A DNA stretch of 64,000 nt, taken from the NCBI GenBank assembly GCA_031376385.1, contig JANMDQ010000023.1, forward strand, positions 310,001-374,000. The letters run 5' to 3'. Positions 24,270 through 33,801 of this stretch are shown here, piece by piece (the stretch's first letter is position 1; every line of letters begins with the position of its first letter). This stretch comes from Aquisediminimonas sp031376385. GTDB taxonomy: Bacteria > Pseudomonadota > Alphaproteobacteria > Sphingomonadales > Sphingomonadaceae. The notes below the pieces were generated by a model. It was not told where the DNA came from, did not search any database, and saw nothing but the letters and a program-made list of their open reading frames with translations. The position numbers and the translations under genes were made by a program.

Positions 24270-25040
24270 ATGAAAATTGCGACTTACAACGTCAATGGCA
24301 TGAAGGCGCGGTTGCCACGCCTGATCGAATGGCTAACGGAAACTCGGCCCGACATTGTCTGCCTGCAAGAACTTAAATCCAGTGATGAGACAATCCCCGT
24401 CGCCGACGTGGAAGCCGCAGGCTATTTTGGTGTCTGGCACGGGCAAAAGGGTTTCAATGGAGTTGCGATCCTCGCGCGGGGCGAAATGCCCACACTGATC
24501 CGCAAGGGCCTCGATGGCGAGTCAGAGGATGATCATAGCCGCTATATAGAGGCCGACGCGTTCGGCATCCGGGTCGCGAGCATCTATTTGCCCAACGGCA
24601 ATCCTCAGCCGGGGCCGAAATTCGATTATAAACTTCGCTGGTTTGACAGATTAACGGCCCGCGCGGCGGAACTGATGGCGCTGGAAATCCCACTGGTGCT
24701 GGCAGGCGATTATAATGTCATTCCGACCGATGATGATATTGCGAACCCCGCCGCGATGGCAGACGACGCGTTGATGCAGCCCGAAAGCCGCGCCGCGTTC
24801 CGCCGCCTGTCTGCACTCGGGCTGACAGACGCGCTGGAGGCGCGACACCCTAAGGGACGGCTCTGGACATTCTGGGATTATCAAGCCGGCGGCTGGCAAC
24901 GCGACGCCGGGTTTCGCATCGATCACCTCATGCTCTCCCCCGAGGCTGCTGACCGGCTGGTCGAGGCGGGGGTCGATAAGGAACACCGGGGCCGGGAAAA
25001 AGCCAGCGACCACGCGGCCACCTGGGTGGTTCTGGATTAA
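24270..25040 (+). CDS. xth: Exodeoxyribonuclease III
   Basis: 256-residue AP endonuclease/3'-5' exonuclease of base-excision repair. Motifs are NVNGMKAR, LQELKS (metal Glu), LPNGNPQPG, GDYNVIPTDDD, FWDYQAGGWQRDAGFRIDHL and SDHA (catalytic His at the C-terminus). Full length. Convergent with the SDR gene, with seven bases between stops. Confidence 0.95.
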   Translation: MKIATYNVNGMKARLPRLIEWLTETRPDIVCLQELKSSDETIPVADVEAAGYFGVWHGQKGFNGVAILARGEMPTLIRKGLDGESEDDHSRYIEADAFGIRVASIYLPNGNPQPGPKFDYKLRWFDRLTARAAELMALEIPLVLAGDYNVIPTDDDIANPAAMADDALMQPESRAAFRRLSALGLTDALEARHPKGRLWTFWDYQAGGWQRDAGFRIDHLMLSPEAADRLVEAGVDKEHRGREKASDHAATWVVLD

Positions 25041-25047
25041 GACAGCG

Positions 25048-25827
25048 CTACCCCGGCGACGCTGCGGACCCGGCGAGTAGACCGCCATCGATGTTAAACT
25101 CGCTCCCCGTAATGTAAGTCGCTTCGTCTGACGCGAGCAGAATGGCGACCGCCGCCACTTCAGAAGCCAGGCCAAAACGTTTGAGCGGCGTATCTGCCAC
25201 AAATGCCGCTGTCTTTGCTTCACGGTCAGGCCCGTCGCCCAGAATCACTTCCCACATAGGCGTCAGGATTGCGGCCGGGTGGATGCTATTGCAACGAATG
25301 GCCCAGCCTTGCTGGGCACAATAAAGCGCCACCGACTTGCTATGATTGCGGATGGCCGCCTTTGACGACGCATAGGCCGCTGCGCCGGGGATACCCACCA
25401 AGCCAGAGCGCGACGAGATATTGATGATTGATCCTGCACCCTTTCCCTTCATCGCGGCGATTGCCGTGCGGCAGCCGAGGAAGGTGCCATCCAGATTGGT
25501 AGCATGAACCGCGCGCCAATCCTCCAGACTGGCATGTTCAGGGTCATGCGGCACGGGGCCATTTTCAAATCCTGTAATCCCAGCATTATTGACCAACACG
25601 TCGATCACCGGGATTGCGGCTAACAGCGCGGCCCAATCCGCCTCCAACCGCACATCCAATGGCAAGAATCGTGCGCAAAGGAACGCTGCCAGCGCCTGCC
25701 CCTCCTCTGCGTCGGTATCGGTCACAATGACCTCCGCACCCTCCGCCGCAAAGGCTTGCGCAATTGCCCGCCCAATGCCGCGCGCAGCACCTGTGATGAC
25801 GCATATCTTGTCTTTCAGTCTGGGCAT
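25048..25827 (-). CDS. Short-chain dehydrogenase/reductase
   Basis: 259-residue classical SDR. Cofactor motif TGAARGIG near residue 13, NNAG at the usual place, active-site Ser in ISSRSGL and Y-x3-K in YASSKAA; C-terminal GSEFNIDGG. Known family reaction: NAD(P)-dependent alcohol/ketone conversion. No operon context hints at the substrate. Confidence 0.9.
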   Translation of the reverse strand: MPRLKDKICVITGAARGIGRAIAQAFAAEGAEVIVTDTDAEEGQALAAFLCARFLPLDVRLEADWAALLAAIPVIDVLVNNAGITGFENGPVPHDPEHASLEDWRAVHATNLDGTFLGCRTAIAAMKGKGAGSIINISSRSGLVGIPGAAAYASSKAAIRNHSKSVALYCAQQGWAIRCNSIHPAAILTPMWEVILGDGPDREAKTAAFVADTPLKRFGLASEVAAVAILLASDEATYITGSEFNIDGGLLAGSAASPG

Positions 25828-25937
25828 GATTGTTTCCTTATCGATGCGGCAGCAGCGTCAGGTTTTGATAGACTTGAAGCCTGGGAATGGAAGGAGTATT
25901 CGGTGGCGCGCAGGCTTTGCGGTGCTAAAGATAGACC

Positions 25938-27170
25938 ATGTCCAACGTTCATTCCCCAAGTCCAGACCCTGCTTTTGCGTATCAGGAAGGGCCACTACTA
26001 GAGGCTTTGCAGTACCTTTCTGGCCAAAGCGCAGTCGATCCAAATGCTGCTCTGGCTGACTTGCCGCAGAGCCTTCCTGTCCAAGGGGCTGGTGATCAAG
26101 CGATACTTGCTGATCTGTCTTCGCTGGTTCTTGGCGGCGCTAACCGGTTAGATACGTCACTGTCCTTTGCTCATATGGACCCGCCTACACCTTGGCTCAC
26201 TTGGGCGATGACGCTGTGGAACGCACGGTTGAATCAGAATCTTTTGCATCCTGCGACGGCGCCTGTGGCGCGTTTGGTTGAAGAGCGCGTGGTGGCCTGG
26301 CTCGCGCCCTTCTTTGGGATGAACGGTGGTCACATGGTGCCGGGTTCAACAGTTGCAAACTTGACCGCAGTTTGGGCCGCGCGAGAATTGCGCGGCATTG
26401 AAGAAGTTGTGGCACCAGATACGGCCCATATCTCTGTTGAGAAATCTGCCCGACTGCTTGGCCTTCGTTTCCGTCCCTTGCCGACAGACCGGCAAGGCCG
26501 ACTGCTGGCTGGTGAGGCGGTGGACCTTGAGCGTGCCTGCCTCGTGCTGGTTGCTGGTGCAACATCAACTGGAGTTGTTGATCCGTTGCATCTGGCAGGC
26601 TCTGCTGCGTGGACGCATGTTGATGCCGCGTGGGCGGGGCCGCTGCGGTTAAGCCAGAAACATGCAGCTCGATTGAACGGGATCGAACAGGCCGACTCAG
26701 TCGCTGTTTCAGCCCACAAATGGCTATTTCAGCCAAAGGAATCCGCACTGGTTTTCTTTCGTGATTCTTCAGCGGCGCATTCAGCGCTTTCGTTCGGTGG
26801 GGCGTATCTTGCAGCACCAAATATCGGATTGTTGGGATCGCACGGGGCAACAGCCGTGCCACTCTTGGCTCTGCTTTGGGCCTGGGGGCAGGACGGCCTT
26901 GCGTTACGCCTTGATCGTTGCATGGCCTCAGCCGACAAGTTCGCAGCCTTTGTCGCCGAGGACGAGAGGCTAGACTTGCTTGCTGAACCAGAAACAGGTG
27001 TTGTCGTCTGGCGTCCGCGTTATAAGCCCGTTGAGGACTTCTTATCGGCGCTGCCCATCGGCCTGGCCTCGAAAACTATATTGGAAGGGACGCCGTGGCT
27101 ACGGTGCGTTGCGGCAAATCCCAACGTCGATGTTGACGCCGTTATTGACGCTGTCCGCAGTGCGCTTTGA
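25938..27170 (+). CDS. Pyridoxal-phosphate-dependent decarboxylase family protein
   Basis: 410-residue fold-type I PLP enzyme of the group II (aromatic/glutamate) decarboxylase family. The PLP lysine is in SVAVSAHKWLFQPK, the phosphate-binding region in MVPGSTVANLTAV, and the Asp that contacts the pyridine nitrogen in THVDAAWAG. The C-terminal domain is shorter than in classical decarboxylases. Substrate unknown. A small membrane protein gene overlaps its 3' end. Confidence 0.85.
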   Translation: MSNVHSPSPDPAFAYQEGPLLEALQYLSGQSAVDPNAALADLPQSLPVQGAGDQAILADLSSLVLGGANRLDTSLSFAHMDPPTPWLTWAMTLWNARLNQNLLHPATAPVARLVEERVVAWLAPFFGMNGGHMVPGSTVANLTAVWAARELRGIEEVVAPDTAHISVEKSARLLGLRFRPLPTDRQGRLLAGEAVDLERACLVLVAGATSTGVVDPLHLAGSAAWTHVDAAWAGPLRLSQKHAARLNGIEQADSVAVSAHKWLFQPKESALVFFRDSSAAHSALSFGGAYLAAPNIGLLGSHGATAVPLLALLWAWGQDGLALRLDRCMASADKFAAFVAEDERLDLLAEPETGVVVWRPRYKPVEDFLSALPIGLASKTILEGTPWLRCVAANPNVDVDAVIDAVRSAL

Positions 27171-27591
27171 CGCGGTCGATTTGAAACACGCCCTAATTGC
27201 CGGAACCGTCTATTTCCTCGCGCTCTTCGCCTTAGGCTTTGCGCTTGGCACAATCCGCGTGACAATCATGGTGCCGCGCTTTGGTGTTTTGGCGTCTACC
27301 ATCGTAGAGGTGCCGTTCATGATAACGGCTGGGTATTTCATTTGCGGTTGGGCCATCCACAACTGGCACGTGTCACGGGCATCTGCACTTCGTTGGGCGA
27401 TGGCGCTTTGGTTCCTTGTGATGCTGATTGCGTTTGAAACTCTGCTCGGCGCGTTGCTCTTTGGGCGGACCACATCTGAACAATGGGCCACGCTGGCGAC
27501 GCCAGCGGGGATGATTGGGCTATCAGCTCAGACCATCACGGCACTGCTGCCGCTGTTCGTTGGTCGGGACAAGCAAGTTGAGCGCACTTAA
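27160..27591 (+). CDS. Small membrane protein of unknown function
   Basis: 143-residue protein with about four membrane helices (GTVYFLALFALGFALGTI, VEVPFMITAGYFICGWAI, MALWFLVMLIAFETLLGALL, MIGLSAQTITALLPLFV). GTG 27160 is proposed as start, overlapping the previous gene by 11 bases; TTG 27181 is an alternative, and neither has a clear ribosome site. The longer open frame upstream is read in the wrong phase of the PLP gene. No family recognised. Confidence 0.65.
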   Translation: MRFDAVDLKHALIAGTVYFLALFALGFALGTIRVTIMVPRFGVLASTIVEVPFMITAGYFICGWAIHNWHVSRASALRWAMALWFLVMLIAFETLLGALLFGRTTSEQWATLATPAGMIGLSAQTITALLPLFVGRDKQVERT

Positions 27592-28745
27592 AGCGCCTTC
27601 TCATAAATCCGGTAAATTTTGTTCACTGTCCCGCCAACAGCCTCACCCACGGACCGCATGGGGCCGTTGCTGGCGAGCACCCATCCGAAATCGCCGTGGG
27701 TCGCCCCGTATTTGGTGACGGCATCGCGGCGGATATATTCAATCATCATCATCGCCAGCTGGCTTGCCATGCGCGTGGATTGCATTTTTTTGAGGACGCC
27801 CATCAAAGGCACCCGCATCGTCCGCACTTTGGGCGCACGCAGCCACCAGAGCAGCTTGGCCCAGTTGAAGGGGAAGAGCGAACCGCCGAAGCCCTTTAGC
27901 TTTTCATTGAGATCAGGGAGCGTGACCATGAAGGCGACGGGCTCCCCGTCTACCTCAGCAATGCGGATCAGGTCCTCGTAAACAATGGGTTTGAGCTTCT
28001 TGCCGCCGTACGCGACCTCAGCATCAGTGAAGGGCACGAAGCCCCAATTGTCGGACCAGGCGTCGTTTAATATGCCCAAGATCAACGCCAATTCTTCAGC
28101 AAATTTAGACTTGTTCACGCGGCGGATGCGGATGCGGTCATTCTTGTCGCCCATCGCGACAATGCGGTTGAACAGATCGGGAAAGCCGTCCGCGATTGGC
28201 AAGGCATAAGTGTAAAGATCCTCCACACCGGCATAGCCCGCAGCCTCTACCCAGCCCTCATAGTTCGCAGCGTTAAATCCCATCATGACAGTAGGTGGCG
28301 TGTCGAATCCCCGTACCAGCAAGCCAGGCTCATCCCACATACACAGACTGATCGGCCCAAGCGATCGCGTCATCCCCTTGCCACGCAACCAGTCCTCCGC
28401 AGCAGCGATGAGAGCCGCCGCAATCTCGGCGTCCTCTGCTTCAAATAGGCCCCAATTGCCCACGCCCGGTCCCATGCCCTGCTCAGGCGGCTGCCGAAGC
28501 GCGAGATGGTCGATATGCGCCGAAACACGCCCAACCACGCGGCCACTGCGTTCAGCGAGGAACAACTGCATCTCGCCATGTTCAAACCAAGGGTTCTGCC
28601 CCGGCGTGATCAGCGCCTCTACTTCACTTTTTAGAGGCGGCACCCAGTTGCGGTCGTTCGCGTAGAGCCGGTAGGGTAGGTCAATAAACGCTGCCGTATC
28701 CGCCTTGGAAGAGACGGGGCGGATGGTAAGGGCCGCCTCGACCAT
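27588..28745 (-). CDS. GNAT-like N-acyltransferase family protein
   Basis: 385-residue protein, conserved in many Proteobacteria. The N-terminal half has the acyltransferase pattern (LYANDRNWVPPLKSEVEALI, FLAERSGRVVGRVSAHID); further on SLCMWDEPGLLVRGFDTPP and NDAWSDNWGFVPFTDAE are well conserved in relatives. The acyl donor and acceptor are unknown. The ATG at 28745 overlaps the gyrB stop (TGATG), so it is coupled to gyrB; its own 3' end overlaps the convergent membrane-protein gene by four bases. Confidence 0.8.
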   Translation of the reverse strand: MVEAALTIRPVSSKADTAAFIDLPYRLYANDRNWVPPLKSEVEALITPGQNPWFEHGEMQLFLAERSGRVVGRVSAHIDHLALRQPPEQGMGPGVGNWGLFEAEDAEIAAALIAAAEDWLRGKGMTRSLGPISLCMWDEPGLLVRGFDTPPTVMMGFNAANYEGWVEAAGYAGVEDLYTYALPIADGFPDLFNRIVAMGDKNDRIRIRRVNKSKFAEELALILGILNDAWSDNWGFVPFTDAEVAYGGKKLKPIVYEDLIRIAEVDGEPVAFMVTLPDLNEKLKGFGGSLFPFNWAKLLWWLRAPKVRTMRVPLMGVLKKMQSTRMASQLAMMMIEYIRRDAVTKYGATHGDFGWVLASNGPMRSVGEAVGGTVNKIYRIYEKAL

Positions 28746-31282
28746 CAAACGTCCAGATTCTCAACATTCAGTGCATTTTCCTGAATGAACTCCCGCCGCG
28801 GCTCCACCACATCGCCCATCAGCTGTGTGAAGATTTCGTCAGCCTTGTCTGCATGGGTCACCTCGACGCGCAGGAGTGAGCGGATGTCGGGGTTGAGCGT
28901 CGTATCCCACAGTTGATCCGCGTTCATTTCGCCAAGGCCTTTGTAACGCTGGATGGCGAGGCCTTTGCGGCCAGTCGCCAGAACCATGTCGAGCAGTTCG
29001 GACGGGCGGCTGATGCTGCTGCCCTTGGCCGTTGCTGCCGGAACTGCGCTGGGCAGCGCTTCGTCAGCGGGTTCCTCATCGCCTGTTGCTAGGGCTTCGG
29101 CCTCAATTTCAGCAGCCACAACCGCCGCTCCTTTGGGAAGCGTAACAAGCCGTGAAACACCGGAATAGGTCGCTACTTCTTCCTCCATCAGGCTATGCAG
29201 ACGGCGCGCCTCTTGGCTCGTCAAAAACGTCCCTTCGATAATGTGATGGTCCGTCACGCCGCGCCACATCCGCTGGAGGTGATAGCCGCCTTCCTCACTC
29301 AATATGCCTGTCCAGCGGGCTTCGGGGTCGGCTGCGGTCAGCCACAGCGCCGCGCGGCCTGCCGCTGCTGTGCGCTCATCCGCCGTCATCACAGGATTAA
29401 GCCCACCGACAAGCGCGAGGCCCTCAATGATCGCAGGATCATAACGGCGCGGCACATAGCGCATCAGTGCGCGCATCCGCCGGGCATGATTGACCAGAGT
29501 CTTCAGGTCTTCGCCTGCCCGAACGCCACCCGCTGTCTCAAGAGTGACAGCGGCCACGCCTGCATCGACGAGGTAATCATCAAGTGCTGGATTATCCTTC
29601 ACATAAACTTCGGACCGCCCGCGTGCGACTTTATACAGCGGCGGCTGGGCGATGAAGAGATGCCCATTGGCGATAATTTCGGGCATCTGGCGGTAGAAGA
29701 ATGTCAGCAACAGCGTGCGGATGTGCGCGCCGTCTACGTCAGCGTCAGTCATGATCACAATCTTGTGATAGCGCAGTTTTTCGATGTTGAAATCATCACG
29801 GCCAATGCCTGTGCCCATAGCCTGAATCAGCGTGCCAATTTCCTTGGATGACAGCATCCGGTCAAAACGGGCCCGTTCGACGTTCAGGATTTTGCCCTTA
29901 AGCGGCAGAATTGCCTGATAATGGCGATCGCGCCCTTGCTTGGCGGAACCGCCAGCAGAATCGCCTTCGACCAGAAAGAGTTCGGATTTGGCAGGGTCTT
30001 TTTCCTGACAATCCGCCAGCTTTCCAGGGAGGGACGCAATGCCCATTACTGATTTGCGGCTTGCTTCACGCGCCTTTTTGGCTGCTTCGCGCGCAGCGGC
30101 AGCATCGATCGTTTTCTGGATGATCGCGCGGGCAAGGGCTGGGTTTTCCTCCAGCCATTCCGCCATTTTATCGGCCATCAGGCTTTCGAGTGGTTGACGG
30201 ACTTCAGAGGAAACGAGCTTGTCTTTGGTCTGGCTGCTGAATTTGGGATCAGGAAGTTTGACCGACACAATCGCAGTCAAGCCTTCGCGCATATCTTCGC
30301 CGGTCAGCGTGACTTTTTCTTTCTTCATCATGCCCGTTTTGTCGGCATAATTGTTCAAAGTGCGGGTGAGTGCCGCCCGGAACGCTGCCAAATGGGTGCC
30401 GCCATCACGCTGCGGGATATTGTTGGTGAACGGCAGGACATTTTCATAATAGCTGTCGTTCCATTCGAGCGCGACATCAATCGCTACGCCGTCCCGTTGC
30501 CCCGAAACCGAAATCGGTTCAGGGAAGAGAGGCGACTTGGCACGGTCAAGATATTTGACGAAAGCGGCAATCCCGCCTTCATAGTAGAGTTCAACTTCAG
30601 TCCGCTCCGCATGCCGCGCGTCAGCCAGCAACAGCCGAACGCCAGAATTGAGGAAGGCCAATTCGCGGTAGCGATGCTCCAGCTTTTCAAAGTCAAATTC
30701 AGTGATTTTGAACGTGTCAGGCGACGCGAGGAACGTGACTTTCGTGCCTTTCTTGCCCTCTGGCGCAGGACCAACGTCTTTCAATGGGGCCACAGCATCG
30801 CCGTGGCTGAACTGCATATAATGTTCACGCCCGTCACGCCAAATCGTCAGATCAAGTGTAGTAGACAGTGCATTGACGACTGAGACGCCGACACCGTGCA
30901 GCCCACCTGAAACTTTATAGGCATTATCATCGGACGTGTTCTCAAACTTCCCGCCTGCGTGAAGCTGGGTCATGATCACTTCAGCTGCCGAAACGCCCTC
31001 TTCGCTGTGGATGCCCGTCGGGATGCCACGGCCGTTATCTTCAACAGTAACGGAACCGTCTGGGTTCAACTGAATGAGGATCAAATCGCAGTGACCGGCC
31101 AGCGCCTCATCAATCGCATTGTCGGAAACTTCGAACACCATATGGTGCAGGCCACTGCCATCATCGGTATCGCCGATATACATGCCGGGGCGTTTGCGCA
31201 CCGCGTCAAGGCCTTTGAGAACCTTAATCGAGTCGGCGCCATAGTCGTTTGTGTTGGGGGTATTTTCAGGGGTTTCAGTCAT
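28745..31282 (-). CDS. gyrB: DNA gyrase subunit B
   Basis: 845-residue ATPase subunit of DNA gyrase. The start at 31282 (MTETPENTPNTN) is preferred over upstream in-frame codons. GHKL ATPase motifs: EVSDNAIDEALAGHCD, DNGRGIPTGIH, GGLHGVGVSVVNALS. TOPRIM motifs: EGDSAGGSAKQGRDR and IMTDADVDGAHIRTLLLTFF. QRYKGLGEMNADQLW near the end. A long, Ala/Glu-rich insertion lies before this last motif, as is common in Alphaproteobacteria. Coupled to the downstream GNAT-like gene. Confidence 0.98.
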   Translation of the reverse strand: MTETPENTPNTNDYGADSIKVLKGLDAVRKRPGMYIGDTDDGSGLHHMVFEVSDNAIDEALAGHCDLILIQLNPDGSVTVEDNGRGIPTGIHSEEGVSAAEVIMTQLHAGGKFENTSDDNAYKVSGGLHGVGVSVVNALSTTLDLTIWRDGREHYMQFSHGDAVAPLKDVGPAPEGKKGTKVTFLASPDTFKITEFDFEKLEHRYRELAFLNSGVRLLLADARHAERTEVELYYEGGIAAFVKYLDRAKSPLFPEPISVSGQRDGVAIDVALEWNDSYYENVLPFTNNIPQRDGGTHLAAFRAALTRTLNNYADKTGMMKKEKVTLTGEDMREGLTAIVSVKLPDPKFSSQTKDKLVSSEVRQPLESLMADKMAEWLEENPALARAIIQKTIDAAAAREAAKKAREASRKSVMGIASLPGKLADCQEKDPAKSELFLVEGDSAGGSAKQGRDRHYQAILPLKGKILNVERARFDRMLSSKEIGTLIQAMGTGIGRDDFNIEKLRYHKIVIMTDADVDGAHIRTLLLTFFYRQMPEIIANGHLFIAQPPLYKVARGRSEVYVKDNPALDDYLVDAGVAAVTLETAGGVRAGEDLKTLVNHARRMRALMRYVPRRYDPAIIEGLALVGGLNPVMTADERTAAAGRAALWLTAADPEARWTGILSEEGGYHLQRMWRGVTDHHIIEGTFLTSQEARRLHSLMEEEVATYSGVSRLVTLPKGAAVVAAEIEAEALATGDEEPADEALPSAVPAATAKGSSISRPSELLDMVLATGRKGLAIQRYKGLGEMNADQLWDTTLNPDIRSLLRVEVTHADKADEIFTQLMGDVVEPRREFIQENALNVENLDV

Positions 31283-31443
31283 GACAAGCCTATAGGCAAG
31301 ACCCCCCGAAATGCCAAGGAAAAGCGACGAGTCTGGTATGACGGAGCAGGATTGAGCGACGGTTAACCACAGCTGAGCTTGCATTCGCCCGCTCCTTTGC
31401 TCAAAGCACTGAATTAAGGGATTTAACTCGGGGTTACTGCGCT

Positions 31444-32271
31444 ATGATTGCGTCCAGAAACTATGCACCGTCGGATGATTTGCTTCTCTATGTGCGCCAC
31501 ATCACTGTCTTTGATGCAGACCTTCCTGAGGGGTTCCTTGTGGAAGATCAGCTGCTTGCTGAAGACGCTACCATTCGCGTGTTGATCAACGGCGGTTGGG
31601 AAGCAGAAGTCGCGCCAGGCGATTGGCGGTCTAAAGGCAAGGTGATACTTTTTGGCGGCAATTTAAAGCCGCTGCGGGTTCGCGTGAAGGGTCCCTTTCG
31701 CCTCGTGAGCTTTGCAGTGCGGCCTAGTGCTTGGCGCGCCTTGTTCAAACAACCCGCACCCGACTATATTGACACCGTGATACCCCTTCAGAATATGTGG
31801 GGCGATCTGGCCGAGGATTTGGCAGCGACAGTGAAAGAGCCATCTACTGACGAAATCGTCATTGCTGCTATGGAAACGGCGGTTCGTGAACAATTGAAGC
31901 GGATTGGCCGCAACAAGGTCGATGATAAAGTCGCTTTGTTCGAAGAGATCGCCCGCACCAACAACAATTTGAAGATGGAACAAGCGGCCGCCCAAGTGGG
32001 CCTTTCCGTGCGTCAATTGGAACGACGCTGTTTGACTGCTTATGGCATCAGCCCCAAAGCTGTGCTGCGCCGTAGCCGCTTCCTCGACATGGCGGAAGGA
32101 ATGCGCGGATTGAGCACAGCAGCAGAGGCTACACTCGCTCTGTCACGCTATTTCGATCAATCACATCTCAACCGGGAATTCTGGCGATTTTACGGCATGA
32201 CACCGGGGAAGTTTGCCAGAGCAACAACGCCATTGTTCAATGCGGAGTTGAAACAGCGGGCTGAAGGTTAG
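31444..32271 (+). CDS. AraC-type transcriptional regulator
   Basis: 275-residue regulator. The N-terminal ~150 residues are a sensor domain of unknown ligand (LLLYVRHITVFDADLPEG...). The C-terminal part holds two helix-turn-helix units: MEQAAAQVGLSVRQLERRC and ALSRYFDQSHLNREFWRFY followed by GMTPGKF, the classic AraC ending. Convergent with recF. Target genes cannot be inferred. Confidence 0.88.
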   Translation: MIASRNYAPSDDLLLYVRHITVFDADLPEGFLVEDQLLAEDATIRVLINGGWEAEVAPGDWRSKGKVILFGGNLKPLRVRVKGPFRLVSFAVRPSAWRALFKQPAPDYIDTVIPLQNMWGDLAEDLAATVKEPSTDEIVIAAMETAVREQLKRIGRNKVDDKVALFEEIARTNNNLKMEQAAAQVGLSVRQLERRCLTAYGISPKAVLRRSRFLDMAEGMRGLSTAAEATLALSRYFDQSHLNREFWRFYGMTPGKFARATTPLFNAELKQRAEG

Positions 32272-32285
32272 GGTCAGATGATCGC

Positions 32286-33344
32286 TTAGTCAGTGATATT
32301 ACCCAATTTCAGCCAGCTCGCCTGACCCTTAAGCGTGGAAAACGGCGCGTCCTCAGTTCCCGTCATCCAAACCTGCCCACCACCCAAAGCCAGTCTGTCA
32401 AACAGAGCCTCACGCCGGACAGGATCGAGATGAGCTGCCACTTCGTCCAGCAGCAGGATGGGGCGGCGTTGCACTTGACCGGCGACTAGATCCGCGTGAG
32501 CAAGCACAATTCCCATCAGCAGCGCCTTCTGTTCGCCGGTCGAACAGCGTGCTGCCGGTTGGGCCTTGGCTAAGTGCATGACGGCCAAATCACTGCGATG
32601 CGGTCCGGCTAGCGTGCGGCCAGCGGCGGCATCGCGCGTGCGACCTTGGGCAAGCTCTAAGGCAAAATCATCGCGCCAGCGCCAGCCCTCCAAAGCCAGA
32701 CTTGCTCTTGCAAATGGGCTGTCGGGGGCTTGGGCCAATTGTATGCTCAGCGCGTCCACCAGCCGATCACGAGCCTGACTGAGCGCCGCGCCGTGGACGG
32801 CCATCTGCGCTTCAACTGCGGATAGCCATGCCGGATCGGCAGGATAATCGGCGGCGAGCAAGCGGTTGCGCTGCCGCATCGCGGCTTCATAACGGCTGGC
32901 ATGGCCCGCATGGGTTGCGTCAAGTGCCAATACCAACCGATCCAGAAACCGCCGCCGCTCTGCTGCCCCTTCCATAAACAGGCGGTCCATTGCTGGCGTT
33001 ACCCAAATGAGCGATAGCCACTGGGTGAGTGCAGTTGCCGAAGCCTGTGCGCCGTTCACCCGCACCAACCGCCGATCGGGCGCTGCGGCCCGCGTTCCCG
33101 TGCCAAGGTCAACATCGCCCAGCTGCGCCGCCACGCCAAACGCGCCTGACCCGCCCTGCCGCGCCATTTCACCAATTGCCACGCTGCGGAGGCCCCGGCC
33201 TGGGGAAAGCAGCGAGACAGCCTCTAATATATTGGTTTTGCCTGCGCCATTTTCACCGGTCAGCACAACAAATGTCGCCCCCGGATGGATCAATAAATCG
33301 CGGTGATTGCGAAAATCAGAAAGGCTAAGCCGAGTGAGCGCCAT
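32286..33344 (-). CDS. recF: DNA replication and repair protein RecF
   Basis: 352-residue ABC-type ATPase that helps load RecA at gaps. The start at 33344 (MALTRLSLSDFRNHRD) is chosen because RecF proteins begin this way. Walker A is GENGAGKTNILEAVS, the signature region STGEQKALLMGIVLAHA, and Walker B PILLLDEVAAHLD. The upstream region carries a palindrome and, 315 bases away, a LexA-type box. Confidence 0.95.
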   Translation of the reverse strand: MALTRLSLSDFRNHRDLLIHPGATFVVLTGENGAGKTNILEAVSLLSPGRGLRSVAIGEMARQGGSGAFGVAAQLGDVDLGTGTRAAAPDRRLVRVNGAQASATALTQWLSLIWVTPAMDRLFMEGAAERRRFLDRLVLALDATHAGHASRYEAAMRQRNRLLAADYPADPAWLSAVEAQMAVHGAALSQARDRLVDALSIQLAQAPDSPFARASLALEGWRWRDDFALELAQGRTRDAAAGRTLAGPHRSDLAVMHLAKAQPAARCSTGEQKALLMGIVLAHADLVAGQVQRRPILLLDEVAAHLDPVRREALFDRLALGGGQVWMTGTEDAPFSTLKGQASWLKLGNITD

Positions 33345-33410
33345 AGGCGAGGACCGATAGGGCGAAATGGGGGGAAATGAAATGGGAAGTGAAGAGCCTG
33401 TATGAGCCAA

Positions 33411-33470
33411 GCCATAAGGTGACAAAGTTCACTTCAAAACGGAACTTTCTGTCACCTTATGTCACCTTAT
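33411..33470. repeat. Inverted repeat with tandem GTCACCTTAT
   Basis: ATAAGGTGACAAAGTTC on the left pairs with GAACTTTCTGTCACCTTAT on the right, with a two-base bulge; GTCACCTTAT is then repeated once more directly. It could be an operator or a hairpin in the recF leader. Confidence 0.65.
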
Positions 33471-33500
33471 AGGCGTTCGGGCGCAGGGCGTTCCCACCGC

Positions 33501-33545
33501 CGCATTTTTCAAAGTTTAGCAAAGTTGTGCCAGTCGCACCTTTTT
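33501..33545. repeat. CAAAGTT/AAAGTTGTGCC repeat block, copy A
   Basis: Aligns with 59148-59194: both have CGCATTTTT(T)CAAAGTT, six bases, AAAGTTGTGCCA, TCG, a short GCAC and a T-rich end. GTGC...GCAC followed by CTTTTT could act as a small terminator. In both copies a LexA-type box lies 157 bases to the right. Confidence 0.7.
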
Positions 33546-33657
33546 AATCGTGCCGCCACGCCCACTGTTGATGCGCGAATTCTTAACGGCTGAGCGGCTG
33601 TCCAGCGTTGGGGGGAGAGAGCATTAAGTCGCTGCAATCGCGTGCCAAAGATCATTG

Positions 33658-33672
33658 GAACAATTAAGGAAC
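33658..33672. promoter_or_regulatory. LexA-type (SOS) box A
   Basis: GAAC-AATTAAG-GAAC, an exact match to the alphaproteobacterial LexA site GTTC-N7-GTTC read on the other strand. It lies 130 bases before the TPR gene and 315 bases before recF. SOS control of either gene is inference. Confidence 0.6.
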
Positions 33673-33801
33673 AAAATATCATTTGTCAAGAGTGAGCCCT
33701 CTCATATGTCGTGACACCGATAGGGCTTAAACACATCCCGTGACTTCACCAGTGATCGGTGATAACTTCTTTTATCATCGCGGGGGCGTGAGGAGAAATT
33801 T

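Larger units (their letters stand above)
33345..33801. other. Divergent intergenic region recF / TPR gene
   Basis: 457 bases without a gene. It holds, left to right: an inverted repeat around ATAAGGTGAC / GTCACCTTAT (33411-33460) with a second GTCACCTTAT in tandem; a block CGCATTTTTCAAAGTT...AAAGTTGTGCCAGTCGCAC (33501-33540) ending in CTTTTT; a LexA-type box (33658-33672); and a short imperfect palindrome GGTGATAA...TTATCATCG (about 33755-33780) before the AGGAGA ribosome site of the TPR gene. A second copy of the CAAAGTT block plus LexA box lies at 59148-59336. Confidence 0.7.
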
